Positions 1 through 13,275 are shown, numbered from the stretch's first letter. The stretch: 64,000 nucleotides of DNA from Ancylostoma caninum (GCA_037903475.1 JBAJFG010000562.1:2046001-2110000); one strand, 5' to 3'. A program made the numbers and translations. Notes: generated from the letters alone by a model not told the origin.

Positions 1-10
1 ACCAACCTAT

Positions 11-135
11 GTTGTCGCGGCCCGCTCGCACGAGGATTTTCCGTGCGAGCGGGCCACGACAACCGTGCGAGCGGGCTGCGACAACCAAGCGAGCGGGCCG
101 CGACATGGCTGCGACCCGCTCTACCGGGGCCCGCT
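11..135. repeat. GC-rich palindromic cluster
   Basis: A 22-nt arm at 11-32 pairs with 42-63 with a single mismatch around a 9-nt loop. Its core, CGAGCGGGCCGCGAC or close variants, recurs in direct and inverted form at about 66-83, 88-103 and 105-135. The cluster lies at the window edge, so its full extent is unknown. It is far more GC-rich than its surroundings. Confidence 0.75.
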
Positions 136-909
136 CGCACGGCACTTTTGTCTGAGATTAGGACTAGGCGATACTGGCCGCGAAGAAATCTAATCTTCTA
201 ACTCTGACTTCAACCACTTGAGTAAACTCAATTTTCTTCGTTTTCCGAGCTGATCGTGCATTCCAAGCACGTACATGTTTAGTACGTTGAGCCAGCACAT
301 TGTTTCTTTGTCTTTCTAGTCTTGATATCTAATTGACAATAGACAACTGTCAACGTTATGAGACTATTCGACTAGTACATAGGTTATTGAATCGGGAAAT
401 CTCGCCACATGGGATTGAGGAAGACTTCATCATGAAACCTATGTTTCCTTCATATTTTTCGAAGTTCACTTCTTGTAATGCTAAATACACCGTTTTCCTC
501 AATATATTGCAAAATATCTCCTAGAAATTGACAAATTCGATCATCTTGGCTTTATAGTAGGAAGGATTGGAGTTTATCACGAATATCCTGCGAAAATGTC
601 TCTTTCCATGTGATACCACTGCCAGCGGATGGGTGTGATGCATGATGACGGGTTAGAGGGATTCTTTGGTGCTTAGGTATGTTAGGAAGGTTTTGCGGTC
701 GTTCGGATCATCAGAGGACAATGTCGACATCCGATCGCTCTCTTTTATGCGGTTTGGTGCGATCATATCTTCACTAGTACTTGTAAAATTGCAGATATAT
801 TGAATAAATCGTCTTTGAGCGCCTGTAGTCGCAATCGTCATGAGTGTTCAGTTTGGTTTCTTTACCGGAACTACCAAATACCCGCTTAAAGGCAGCATCT
901 TCTATTCCA

Positions 910-1165
910 TGGGGAATTGATGAGGAACTCTCACGAGGAATTTGAATTTCCTCAGCAAGTGCACTTCCTGGAGTGAATTATCCGGAAAGTTTCTTAGCTC
1001 CGCCACCGACTCCGCCCAAATGCTCCTTAAAAATTGGGGCTCGGAAATGGGGTTTTTCAGCAGTCTTGCATAGGATCACGTATACTATTGTGATCACCAG
1101 CTTCTGGAGATTCTTTGACGTTGAAATCTCAAAAACGACCTTGAGGTGGGACGCTGCCTTTAACA
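910..1165. repeat. Half copy of fold-back repeat family C
   Basis: The sequence matches the right halves of the fold-back elements at 17940-18400 and 34550-35060. Shared blocks include a CTCCGCCCA-type block, a GGGGCTCG..A..GGGTTTTTC-type block, GGATCAC.TATAC.ATTGTGATCA and GAAATCTCAAAA. Only one arm is evident here, so it is a truncated or solo copy. Confidence 0.6.
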
Positions 1166-2192
1166 GCACAGCCGCAACGCTGTTCCGTTACGATTCTGAC
1201 ATGTGAAAACGAGTTAGAAGTGAAAAGCCATGATCCAGCTCGGAGCATGTTAGAACGTGTTACATCCAGCGGAATCGCGTTGCAGCGGTGAGTTGCGTGG
1301 TGGTACCGCGAGCCTACTTTCTCCACTTTTGCTCAGGATTATGGGATTAGCTGGCGTGATTTTCATAATTAATATTTTTCCATGTCATTTATCTTCCCAT
1401 GAAGCTCCAAGACTTCATGATTAGGCATAAAAAACATAAAAAGTGCGAACCAAAATTATATAGCCTTCTCAACTTTCTTGCGTAACTTATGCTAACGTGA
1501 AGCCTAGAAGTCCAAATTTTTAGCAGAGCTGGGAAGTTTTTTTTTTAAATTCTGGCCGAGGCCTTATCTAATTAGCTTCAAGATTTTTGCATTTCTGTTG
1601 CACTTAGCAACGAAGCTGTCTTGATGTGCTTTCATCGTCTGCTTCAATCTTCTCGCATTTTCTCTTCAGTAGTCCGTGAATGCACACTTGCTGTTGATGA
1701 ATAATAGAAAGGGATGAGTGTACAAGTAAAAATCCTCATCGGTTGTCAAGGAGAGTGTTTATAGCCGCGCATGTGTGTAAGCACGTGGCTCGTGCAAACA
1801 TTTCTTGAAAGTTTTTATGCTTTCTAACGTTATCGCATGTGATATACGTCTGTTTGTGGCGAGTAATGTTTGATAAGTAGCTACATACTGTAAAAAACGA
1901 AATTGACTTTATCACATGGGTAGCTTTCACAATTGATTTATTTCTACGTTGTAGCCTTTTTCATCCGGCACAAACAATCACAATGCTTGATTCCTTCGTT
2001 CGTGTAATTGTCAGCGCAGAAGGCTACAATATAACGGATGTGATTCACCTTGAACGTGTTTATTCCCGTCGTTCGCGCTTGTTCAAAAACATTGTTCATA
2101 CTATCATGTTTCATTGATTCAGCAATTTCCTTTCAGGTCGGTGTGTCCTTTGATCAACTAAGATGAATCAGTAACAAATATTTGTCTTCCCA

Positions 2193-5100
2193 ATGGCATT
2201 GAAGGAGAAGACGCAGTGCTGTGGCCGAAAATGGTGTGTCGGCGATCCATGCGGCATTGTCTGTGCTGGGATTACTTGGTGTGTTTCTAATCAAGATTTT
2301 CCTTTTTTTTGCATTTGAAGCGAATGGAGAATGATTGTTTAAAGAGTTTGTTGAGGGGAAATATTTTATTCACAATTTTCTATGTTGTTTTGGAGAGGGA
2401 TTAATTACAATGTTTGACATGAAGTTCTCAACAAAGTTTACAGTTTTGAGGACGTATAAGGTTTGCTAGAGCTGCATAAACGCCTGTATAACTTCCAAGA
2501 TTCACAAAAAAAAGATCGGCGAAAAAAAAAGTTGGTAAAAAGTTGTGGTAAAGCGATTTTTCGCATGGAAGAACTGAAAATCCCAAACGTTTAGAATTTT
2601 GTCTTTCTGCCTTTGATTTTCTTTTATTTCTGCACCATTGAGGATATTTAAATGTTCAAATAGATGGAGGCCTAAATGCTTTCAAGCGTAAACATTGTGG
2701 ATTTTACTCTTTAAGAGACCTCACTTGTTTGGAGTTTCATTTGTTCTACTTGGCAAAACTAACTACCATAAATGCAGTAGTTGCACCTAAATTATTCATT
2801 TTCGATTTTTTTCAATTCTTAGCTAATTTTTAGTTAGCAATTTGAGCGTAATGCTTACGCTACGGGATATGATGAACTTTTATGGCATAAAAAAACTTTT
2901 CTATCTTAAACAGATCAATTGCTTTAGGCTTCTGATCATCTACAGTCAATTTGTTGTTTTCCTCGTACTCCTTCATTCCTATCAAGAACACTGGCTTCAC
3001 ACCGGCTTGAATTTTTTGCTATTCGAGATGCTAACAGTGCTAGCGCTCGTCAGTCATGTAAAAGTGAGATTTATTTGTGCCTTCGTATATGTATACATTA
3101 ATTATATTCGAATTTTACCATTAACCATGAAACCTTGTCATTACAGACGATGCTCACAGATCCTGGTTCAGTGCCGAAAGGCAACGCCACCGAGGAACAC
3201 ATAGAACGGCTGCAAGCGGCGGAGGAGTTCAAGGTTGCTGCTGATTATTTGAGTTTTTTTTTCTTGTTAAGCTTTCTTGTGTATTTTTCTGATGTTTCGA
3301 CTTATTTTTCATACGACTCTCATTTGGTTTATGCACGAAATCATAACTGAAAAACTGAAGAATTTGAAAAAAAAACTAGTAGTTTGGTTCTAAAAGTAAT
3401 CTTTTATAGCTTGATGGTCGGAAATACAAATCTGACTTTTCTCTTTTCACTCGAACAGCTGAAAATGTTCAAAGCTTGTTCCCAGTGCTGAGAATTTATT
3501 TTGAGACTTTTTGTTGTTCTTCGATTCTTCACAATATCCTTTGATAGGTCTGGTTAAAAGTGGTGTTTTCTGCTCCTATTTCTTCTGAATTTACGTTCGT
3601 AACGTGTTTTTCAATGGATCACAGCGTATTTCAGGTAATATATAAATGCCAAAAGTGCTGCAGCATCAAACCCGATCGAGCACATCACTGCTCTGTTTGT
3701 GACCGATGTATTCGTCGTATGGATCATCATTGCCCCTGGGTGAACAATTGCGTGGGCGAAGCGAATCAAAAATATTTTGTGCTGTTCACGGTAAGTTCTG
3801 AGGTTGCTCTTTGTTTCTAAGCTTAGCGCAACTGATAATTTTGAGGTTTCCCACATGTATTGAAAAAAGTTTTTGATTGCGATTGTAGTTCCCATCGAGT
3901 CCTTTTTTTTTTGTTTTGTCTCATGGGAAATGAGCAATTTTGATTTACATGTATTGAGTTGAGGTTATATTTGCGTCAAATAGTTGTTTTTGCTTACAAC
4001 AAATCAAATTTGCTTCCGCTTTTCTTCACTCTTTAATTATTATTCGGCCCGTTCTTTTCGCCTGCGTTATAGTTCTTTCTTAAAATTGGCATCGTTTGAT
4101 GTATGACCGCCGAATTTTGCGACACCGTGTGAGCAGTGCCCTTTAAACTTACAAGATGTATCAGAATAGAAGAAGGTAGACATCTACTCTAAAATAATCT
4201 CTTACACTGGAAATGTGCTTAGAAAGCAGATTGTTGAGAATTTGTTTTCTCGGCTATATATGTCTGTTGTATCAGAATGCTCATGTCGGCTCACTGTAAC
4301 CACATTTATTTATTTAATACGTCACTAGGCGCGCAAGAACATGCATAGCTAACAAGTACAGTGGTGGGAACTGAGTGTGAAGATCATAGTTTAGAAAGGA
4401 ACAAAAAAAAATTGAAAAACTAATTATGAGAGAAAAAGCCGACACCACGACAGGAGTAGGATTTGCCTCTGATTTTGCCTTTTCCTTGTATGGTAGGTAT
4501 AGCTCAGCGCTTCCCCTCCTTACTGATGAGTGCTGCGGGAAGCTCTACGCTTTCTGCTCAACCTCCGTATTAGGGCATAGTACGAAATAGAACTTGAGCT
4601 TTTTCTTTCTTCTTTTCTCCTTTTCCCCTTAGTTTTCCTCTTGACATTATTTCATATTAGGTTCATTGATGTCATGGCAGGGTTACGCAACTCAATTCTT
4701 TCAGAGGTCATAAATTGAGCATATTTTCACATCGCAGTGTGGCTATGGTCCCATGGAAGCTTTTTTTCAAGATTTGCCCGCCTGAATTTTTTAACGAGCA
4801 TTCTTAGGCTTCATTGTAAATGTAGCAGTTACTAGAGTGCAATGCTCGTTTATGTATGGTTAAATTCGCTTCGCTGACTCGGAATTAATATGTGTGACAA
4901 CTGGCGGAAATCATCCGGAATAGTACTTTTTGAAGCAGTTAACCGAATAGAAATGGGTAGAGGCACATTGTACTTAATTTTTTATGTAAATTTGATGGAG
5001 TTTTCGTACGAATCCTCAGTTTTGAGTGGTTTTTGAATCTATGTCCTTTCCTCTCACTGATTAATTTTTCAGATGTACATTGCGTTGTTATCGTTTCATG

Positions 5101-6099
5101 CTCTTTACTGGGGCATCTGGCAGTTTGTGCTGTGCGTTGGGAAGGAGTGGCATAGCTGCAGTAATCTGGGTCCACCAGGCACTACGCTTATGCTGGTGAG
5201 TGCAGCAGTAACTAATTCTGTTTTATAATTATTATTTTCTTGTATTTGGCGCTGTGGGCGGGCCTTTGTATATAGGAAGTTTTAATTGTTATTCGGACTT
5301 GTTATTGTACAAAACTTCCTTGTTATTGGTATTGTCACGGTTTGATGAGTTCACTTTCTAATTGCCTTGCCGCTCACTCTCTAGCTGCACTTCCGCTGTT
5401 TGGAAATTCATATCTGGTTCGGTAAGGGTACGCGAGATAATTTTAACAAGGTGAAAGTTGTTTTAACAAGGTGAAAGTTCCCTCATTGTATTACAGAGGC
5501 ACAGTGGAGATGAGATGAAAATCTGGCATAGCTATACTAGTGCGAAAAAATCTCTTAAATCTTTTTGATTTCAGATTTTCCTCATGTTTGAGGCGATTTT
5601 GTTCGCGATATTCACGTCAGTGATGTTCGGCACGCAAATGTCAGCAATTTGCAGTGATGAAACAGCGATAGAGTCGTTGAAACGGTAGGTTTCTCGTCGC
5701 TTTTTCTTAGGATGTTGGAAAAATCGAACAAGGTTCGAATTTTCGAGCAACGATTCGAATATTCGAATGACTGTAGTCGTACGTAGGCTAATAGCAGGTA
5801 GAAGACAATCCCATGCATTCTGTTTTTCAATAGTTTCCGTGCCTCATATTAGCTGGGTGGTATCAGCTTTGCCAACACTCACTTTATCTCTTTACATTAA
5901 AGTTCATGATTTCTTATTTTTATCTTAGTTTATATTTTTACAATTTTCCTGTTATTTAAGTGGAAATGAGGATCGTCACAAGACAAAGTCATGGAAAAAG
6001 AACATGCAGTCGGTGTTTGGTGGACCATGCTCGATACGATGGCTGAATCCTCTTGTTGAGCCGTATGTTAGCAAGCCGGCTTTCGAATACTCTGTATAG
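2193..6099 (+). CDS. DHHC palmitoyltransferase, ZDHHC3/7-like
   Basis: Protein S-acyltransferase that attaches palmitate to cytosolic cysteines of membrane proteins, probably at the Golgi like its ZDHHC3/7 relatives (family knowledge). Exons: 2193-2278, 2928-3063, 3147-3233, 3635-3790, 5073-5195, 5575-5684, 5961-6099. All junctions are in phase and give 278 aa, near the family's usual 300. An N-terminal [12 protein letters not shown] motif leads into TM1 and TM2. [19 protein letters not shown] follows, then the Cys-rich domain (residues 104-155) with catalytic D133-H-H-C136. TM3 and TM4 follow, with TSVMFGTQ, and then the PaCCT-type WLNPLVEP. The C-terminus EYSV could be a PDZ ligand. Intron 4 (3791-5072) shows nothing recognisable. 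Strong family call; the exact paralogue is inferred. Confidence 0.95.
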
Positions 6100-7362
6100 A
6101 GCTGAGAAGCAATGCAAGGTTCTCGATAGTGTCACTGAATATAGTCAGCTGATCCTTGGTGTGAGCATCGTACTTCTACAAACAGCTGTTTTCATTGTAC
6201 CTATACTTACGATTTCTTTGTCGTCTCTCAAAATGACGTGCGATTTGCCTGTGTATAATGTTCTAGTTTACTCATTTATTTGTGATGATTCATATCTTAG
6301 TTCCGTTCTTTTTTTCGTTAGCATGTGCCAAATTTGGTTCATGGTTTGAGTTGCTGCAACGTGAAATAGCACATTGCATATACTCAACCAGCGTGAAATA
6401 ACAGGATTTGTCCACGATCATGATTTATTTGAGAATTTCCCAAAATATGACGGGTTTGTTAACTTGTTTCTATTCGAGATGTGTTTTCATTGTCGTTCTG
6501 GTCAGTTTCTTGATCGTAATTGCGAAGGATCTTTATTTTTGAAATGTGTTATAAACGCGTTTTTCTTTTGTATCTGGTGCAAGCGGTTTTTCTTCAGGAG
6601 ATTTCCTTGATCAGAATATTTCTGGCGTAAAAGTATAAACGATTTAGTTGTTCATCACAATCAATTACTAGGAGGTGGGGGTGGAGAGGGGGGGGGGCAC
6701 TGTTCTCCGAATGCTAGCACCGAATTTACTAATGAGGCACAAGGATCAGACGATTTTGGTGGTTATAGAGGAAATGGCTCGGTTAGGAGAATATTAAGCT
6801 GAGACTGGATGCATTTGGCGTAGAGTTATGGTGAAGAACTTAGAATGTTTATAGGTTTAAAGTCGGAAGGTTGGAAGATTGAAAAAATAAGTGGGATATC
6901 CAGCCTGATTTAAAGTAATTTCCAAGTGGTGCGCTCGAGAAGCGTGGTAGGACCCAAATGAAGATTGCAATAAAGTATGTGAGAATTTTGTGAAGGTTCC
7001 GCCTCGCTCCTCACGCCGCAGCATCCGAAAATCTTTTGTGGACAGATTGTAGATGAAAGCGCAGTGTATGGATTTGACCACAGTAAATCAGTAGTTGAGC
7101 AAACACACAAGCAAACAACTCATTCCACAAATTTATACGCACGCTTCAAAATCACATGTAATCATTCGAAAACCTCTGAATTTCGACCAGTTTTTTTAAA
7201 GCAGAACAAACCAAAATTATAGTAATTACAAAGGAAATATGGAGTTCTGCATGTCCCAGATGAACGGCTCCTGAAAGCTCCATCGATCGATAATTCATCG
7301 ATTTCGGCTAGTAGAGTATTTCAGTATATATTTGTGCGAATATTTATATTCGACAGGTGACA
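6100..7362. other. Intergenic, palmitoyltransferase to GPAA1
   Basis: No gene is recognised in this 1.26 kb. It contains a G-run at about 6675-6697. A strong acceptor-like site, TTCGACAG, ends at 7356, 6 nt before the GPAA1 ATG, and is the likely trans-splice acceptor. Both flanking genes are on the + strand. Confidence 0.55.
7349..7362 (+). promoter_or_regulatory. Probable spliced-leader acceptor of GPAA1
   Basis: A pyrimidine/AT-rich tract ends in CGACAG at 7356 and is followed after 6 nt by the ATG at 7363. No upstream coding exon in frame was found. A 5'UTR this short behind a 3' splice site is typical of nematode trans-spliced genes. Whether SL1 or SL2 is used cannot be told from the sequence. 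Confidence 0.5.
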
Positions 7363-10300
7363 ATGAGGTCCCTAGTGACATCGTCTGGGCAACGGCATCG
7401 TCTTCTCCAGCGTGTACTGGACCGTCCTGGCTTGTTTGGGCTCATCTCATACGCAGCTGCTCTCTATTATGCCTCTTTCATCCTGGATTACAGGAATGCC
7501 GAGCATACGAGGTCTCCTTATTTTCATCAAGAAGTGTAGAAGTAGCTGTTTAGTTGAAATTATTAACTACAGTGCACATACGTATTCATAAAGGAGAGGT
7601 GTAAGGTTATTAGTATACATAGGTTGCTTGAGCATGTGGCATCTTTTGAATCCGTAGTGTTCAGAATCAGCGAACATGCTCTCATGCCTGGATTAGTTAC
7701 TGAGAGATTCGATAAGGATGGATTGGCTGCAGAATACTTGCAAGGATTGCGGGAGCATGTGAAGTGAGTATTAAGACTATGTTTTTTTTTAATTCCTCAC
7801 TTTTTCTATTCTGATTAACTAAACCCAAGTAATGGACATGTTAAAAGTATTCCTTTCTAATTGATTAAGTTATCCTACTATTCTTCAGAATATTACTATT
7901 CTTTGAATGCGGGAAAGGGAAAGTAGTGCAAAGGGTGAAGCGGGAAATAAAGTTCACGCCTGGGCAACCCGATTCGTGTGCGCTGTTCCTAGCGAAACGT
8001 TCTGGAATTCTCTCTTGCTAGAATGTTCTCCAAGTTTGCTCCAGTGTGTCCATTTGCGCGGGCTACTTATCGATCCTTTATGATCAGCGACCACTGGATC
8101 GCTGCAGAGTCATTTATGTCGAGATTCCTTTCTTTGTTGAGAGAATGTGAAAGTTTTGATAGAACCAAAGGATGGTAACGGAGAAGTACTATTCAGCGGT
8201 GGTTATGCTAAAATTATCTTTGATTCTGATGCGGTGTAGCTGTGATACGTTTGAAACCTTGATGATCTACATTCGATAAAAATGGGAGGCCCTCTACGGG
8301 TGGCGGGAAATCAGTGAGTGAACTTGCTCGTCTGGGGTAGCACAGCTACTCTTTGGCGAGAGAAACCTCGCGTTTCATCTTCTTTTGGCAGACAGGAGAT
8401 TTGTAGAATAGGTAAATTTTTTGCGCTGTACGCTCCTATGGTAACAATTTACAGTGAGAATTGTGCATGAGATTTCAATAAATAAATCTGTTTGATACAA
8501 GACTAGTTCCGGGTTTCTTATCGAAAACATTTACTTCTGCCACTTTTTTGCTTTGCTTCATTTCTCTGCAGAAGTCTCTCCTTTCAGCAATAAGCAAGAC
8601 TACATTTGCAAATGCCTGCAAGATGCAGGACTATCCTGCCACAAGCAGCGGTGGTGGTCAACTGTGAGAGTAACTGTGAGTATCTTCCTGCATTTGAGTA
8701 GTTTTTTCTGTCAGCTTGATTGTCAAATACAAGCTGGAAATCTGAGCGAATCTTTAGAATGCCTCTGGTACCAACGTATATGCCGTTCTTCGTGCGCCAC
8801 GTGCTACTGGTGTCGAAGCGATGTTGTTTGCTGTCGACCTCACTCAAAGGGAAGCTGCAGCTATGGTGATGGCGTACGCAGCATTTGCGAGACGTGAGTT
8901 CTTGAAAACCTCACTTTTCAAGTTTTCTCATCACGAGGATGCGTGGTCAACACTGAAGAAGTTGGAAAAGCCTTCAAATCTAAATCTGAAAGCATTAGCG
9001 ACTGACATCCTCAATTTCGCTTTATTTATCCATGTTGGAGAACACTTCCAGCAGGTCGATTTTTGCATGGATTTGGTCTAGTGATAACACTGACACTCTC
9101 TGCTTACGTAACGTGAGGTTCGATACGATACACCGCTGATTTCCAGTTCTTGAAATGGCTGAAATCTTGCGTAGGCATGAGAACAACAGCAAATGTCTTC
9201 TCATTTGAGCTTCCATGATTGAGATTTTTTTGGGAAATGCGCTAAATGGGCAACTTAGGTGATTTGTTCTATTTGCTGCTGGTGTCCTTCACTGGATGAA
9301 AGTTGAAAAATAGGCATGTGATTCGAGATGAATTTGCGTCCAGATTTACCTCCGCCATTATGAATTTTTTCATCAAGTTGGTGGGATTTTGTGGAGGCAC
9401 ATGGAAGCAATGCTCGGTTACCCAATTTCAAGCTCATCAGTGTATTGAAAAGCTAGTCGGAATATTTCATATCTGCTTGTACCAAATGAATTCGCGGCAA
9501 GAGTGGTCGCGTAGACCCCTCTCCCCCTTCTTTTGGTGGCTTTGTGCATATGTAGTGAAAATGCTGAGTACCTTCTACTACCCTTCATACTACATTCATG
9601 ATCAGGGTATTTTCTTCTATTTTTAATTTTATATTGCATTTTTAGAGCAAGTTTACTGGGCACGCGACCTTTTCTTTGTGTTTGTTGACGGGGGAGCACC
9701 AGGCATGGATGCATGGTTGTCGGAGTACCATCTAGTTGAGGATAACGCTCTACAAGGAGATGCCCTACCCGAAATGGGTGGCGTGATGATTGGAGGAGTG
9801 GTGATGAAGGTATGCGAAGAGCAAACGGGTTATCTATCTCTTCTTGTGTCTCATCGTATGCTTTGAATCAATTTTTTCCAAATTGCCAGAATTTTTCCAC
9901 TCTAATATTTCTACAGTTCAAGTTAGGGAGAAGGTTCTATATTTCAGAGCCAAGCTACGAAGTCGACGAAAGATCCCATTGTTCGCATAGAGTTGAACCA
10001 TCTCAACGGACAGCTACCCAACTTGGACCTGTTTAACTCTGTTGTTCGAATAGCAGGCAAAGGCAAATTTGCTTTGCATTCGACGGTATATGGCGTGAGA
10101 GATATTGAGCAGGTAAGATATTATTATGTAGGTTACTGAATATTTGCTCGAAGTGGCCATATGTGCATTTGATCCCAGTTGCTATTCATTTCTAAGAGAG
10201 GAGGTAGACGAATTTTTGGAAACCTTACTCCCCGTCATACCTTTTACACGGTTATACCCTGTTTAAAATGGTAGTCAAGTTTGTTTCCTATTCGCCGCTT

Positions 10301-12964
10301 CGAAAGCCGTACACATTCCCACGTTTTTTGTTTTCCATTCGTCGCACCAGCTCCTCCGTGATGAGCCGACAATACAAGTAATTACTCCTCTATCGCGAGC
10401 GTTTGAGTGCAAAAATGTGGTGTAAATTTTATTTATTGCTTAGATACTCATTTAATTGTCGATCTGTCCCAAAATTATTGAAAGCAATGGGATCAGTAAC
10501 GTGCCTTTAATGAATGAACAAAATTAGTTAATAATAATCAAGCACATGCTAAAGAAAAACAAAAGAAACAAGGAATGAAAACAAGATGGATCAAGGTTAA
10601 ACTGACATCTCTTTTCCATCAAGGGCGTACACTGGGAGGCATTTATTTCATAGCATTTAGGGAACTGATTTTAGAAACGGGTGCGGAGCGTTATACGTGG
10701 AGCTGGAGGCGTGGTCGAGCTCTGTGATTGACCAATCGCAGAGTTCGACCGCTCCGCCCTTCCCAGGTATAACGCTCCACACCCTTAGAAAATTTACATT
10801 TTCATTGGGAATCAACTTTCTTACTTAAGTAACTGCACTAACACCTTGTGCTGTAGGGAAAAAAACTGAAAGCATGGTCAGATTCGCGAAATTAGCTGGT
10901 AATTAATGCTTACAGGGTGGATCGGATTGGCATATGCTGGTTCCACTGCGTGCCATGTACACACAAGCGTTCGTGGCTGTCGAGGGAATTCACAGCGTAA
11001 TGGGCAAGTATGGTGTGCAGGTGGGTGCGGGGAGGCTCGCTATCTTGGATTTACTATCTCAGATATGTAATAAAGTAGTTGTCGATTGTTACAGGCGGTT
11101 ACGGTGGCTGTGCCGCCCTTGGTGTCGTATCCACTGAGGCATTCCACAAGACTACTGGAAGCTATTGCTAGATCGCTGAATAATGTTTTGGAGCGGTTCC
11201 ATCAGAGTTATTTTCTGTGGGTATACTTTTGCAGATTCTTTCCTTTATTAGAGATTCTAGGCTAATGAAACGATGTACCAGCGTGAGCCTTACCCATCGT
11301 AACCGTTGAATTGTATATGTATTTCAGTTACATACTGGCATCCACCGATAATTTTGTGTCAATCGCCTACTTTATGCCGATAATTGGAGGTATTTTGCTG
11401 CCGCTGTTGATGTTTGTGAGTTATTGATTTTATCGATTTTTATGCGAAAGTGATGCGTATCGTTTTACTTGATTTTCTAGGCCTACCGTGACTGGACCTA
11501 CCTCACCAGTTTGACTGTACCACGAACATGGCTGATAATGCATGCGATTGGATTATGCACTTGGATGATATCCACAAAGTACTTTGCGGAGTACGGGGAG
11601 AATGCTAAGAATGACGTCATCTTCCTGGGAATGAGTACGTTGGTCCCATGGGGATTGATAATACCGACGTGAGTTTAGATTATCTAGTGGATCAGTGTTG
11701 CTTGTGAAACGTTTCTTGCTTCAGACCTGTCACGGAAATCCAGTCGTTGCGCTTTTTCCTGCTATTGGAGTGCTCTCTTGCTGCAGCTGCTGTATCGTTG
11801 CTCAACTTTTCGTTAGCATTAAGCTTCGCTGTTGTGGGAGTACCAGTACTGATAAAGTTCACGCAGGATAATGAGATAAGGTAAGGAATCAGTACCCATT
11901 ATTTTTTGTTCGAATTCGACTGAAGTTTGACTTTCGTGCACTTGGATAAATATTCATTATGTGAATAAGTATGTGAATTATGTGGATATTTATTATTCGA
12001 ATTATAAATGAATATTTTTTAATATCAAGGATACTAAATACTAATTTAGATTTCTCATTGTTAGATTAATATGCAAATTATTTAGGCCACGAGCTTTGTT
12101 GCGTACTGCACTGGCACTAGCATGTCATCCAGCTGGCATATATGCACTATTTTTGGTGTACGGTAAACCTTACCTGGGATACGGTGGTAAGGCAGTGTCA
12201 CTGGAAGTTGACACGGTAAGCTGATACCTTCTCTGAATTTCTGTTAGACTGAGAGACGCAGTTAGACTTCCAAGTTTTTAGTTTATAGAATTATGTGGGG
12301 ATCATGTGAGCTACGATATCTGCGAGTTGTTGGTCTCGCACTTGCGAGAACTGGTCCCGAATGATGAACAAAGAAAGAGAAACATTTGCCAGTGAATTTA
12401 TGTGTGAGAACTGGTCCTGAACGCATGTTGAATGTCATGATTAAATAATATGCTTGCTCTTTTTTTTATTGTATCTCCACCATCCTTTACTTCTCGTAGA
12501 ATATCATCCCCTCGAAATCGGTAATGAATAGGGACGAGTTCTCGCGCAGGGAGCAAAATGTTTGCTATTTTCAGTTTAAGGTCCATAATTTAGTAGGGGC
12601 ATAGGAATTCAATTTTGTGAGAGTTGTAATATCTTTAAGAAATGGAATGAATCTAGAACTCCAATATTTTGCCGACTCCCTTCCGAGAGAAGATATCTTC
12701 ATAGCTTTATTCAAGCAAAGAAACCATACTAGAAACTTTACTGAAAGACAACTTTTGTTCTGCTTTCAGTTTACCAATGCCCTATTACGCCTCGTGAAAG
12801 AGCACCTGGTCTACGGCTCGCATGTGCTACCGCTTTTACTGGTACTCGTGTTACCTATGTGGAATTTGGTATTGCCGCTGGCTCTGGTGAGGCTGAAGTT
12901 GGTGCAGCACACAGTTACCGAGGATGAGGAGACTGTGGATGTGCCAAAAGACAAGGAGGAGTAG
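7363..12964 (+). CDS. GPAA1: GPI transamidase subunit GAA1/GPAA1
   Basis: Subunit of the ER GPI-transamidase complex that attaches GPI anchors to proteins (family knowledge). Exons: 7363-7511, 7665-7763, 8572-8675, 8758-8893, 9646-9809, 9948-10112, 10916-11020, 11095-11216, 11328-11415, 11481-11668, 11725-11880, 12086-12215, 12770-12964, about 600 aa (human 621). Diagnostic blocks in order: an N-terminal TM segment, NASGTNVYAVLRAPRA, QQVYWARDLFFVFVDGG, LNHLNGQLPNLDLFN, HMLVPLRAMYTQAF, LERFHQSYFLYIL, and then several hydrophobic membrane segments to the end. All junctions are phase-consistent except exon 2/3, where obvious splice sites leave one extra nucleotide. That could be an assembly indel, a missed micro-exon or a real lesion. 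AATAAA occurs near 13190. Several introns carry small repeats. Confidence 0.93.
10681..10782. mobile_element. Palindromic MITE, family A, copy 1
   Basis: A near-perfect palindrome of about 102 bp in GPAA1 intron 6. The end GTGCGGAGCGTTATAC is mirrored by GTATAACGCTCCACAC. The inner parts GTCGAGCTCTGTGATTG and CAATCGCAGAGTTCGAC also pair. A diverged copy sits at 33916-34031. No coding capacity. The superfamily is not identified. Confidence 0.75.
12292..12370 (+). repeat. Direct repeat, copy 1 (GPAA1 intron 12)
   Basis: About 80 bp, from TTATGTGGGGA to GAGAACTGGTCCC, nearly identical to 13200-13275 just beyond the GPAA1 polyA signal. A shorter fragment, GCGAGAACTGGTCCCC, recurs at about 17811-17826. 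Interspersed repeat of unknown class. Confidence 0.7.
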
Positions 12965-13199
12965 CTAAGTACCTCAGCAGATCTTCTCAGTTCTTTGTTC
13001 GTAGTCGTCCGGTATCTCATTGTGGATGAGTCACTTTTCACATGCTTTCATATTCTTAGGAATTGATTTCCATTTCTAGGATCTGCCATTTAAGTAATGC
13101 TCTTGGAGTTTTGTTTACTTGTAAATGCTGGCATTGCGGGTGTTAATTTTGTTTTGAATCAACATGTGATAAATGGTGGTAATGAATCAATAAATGTTA

Positions 13200-13275
13200 C
13201 TTATGTGGGGAGCATGTGAGCTACGATAGCTGATCTGCGAGTTGTTGGTCTCGCACTTGCGAGAACTGGTCCCCG
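13200..13275 (+). repeat. Direct repeat, copy 2
   Basis: Second copy of the repeat in GPAA1 intron 12, with a 4-bp insertion. An open frame continues from it to 13460. I do not recognise its product and treat it as non-genic. Confidence 0.65.

Larger units (their letters stand above)
1..2192. other. Intergenic region upstream of the palmitoyltransferase gene
   Basis: No convincing coding region is seen. It holds a GC-rich palindromic cluster at 11-135 and a half copy of a fold-back repeat at about 910-1165, both listed separately. A good acceptor-like site ends at 2136, 56 nt before the DHHC start codon, and is a candidate spliced-leader acceptor. A three-codon upstream frame starts at 2163. 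The remainder is AT-rich with nothing recognisable. Confidence 0.6.
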
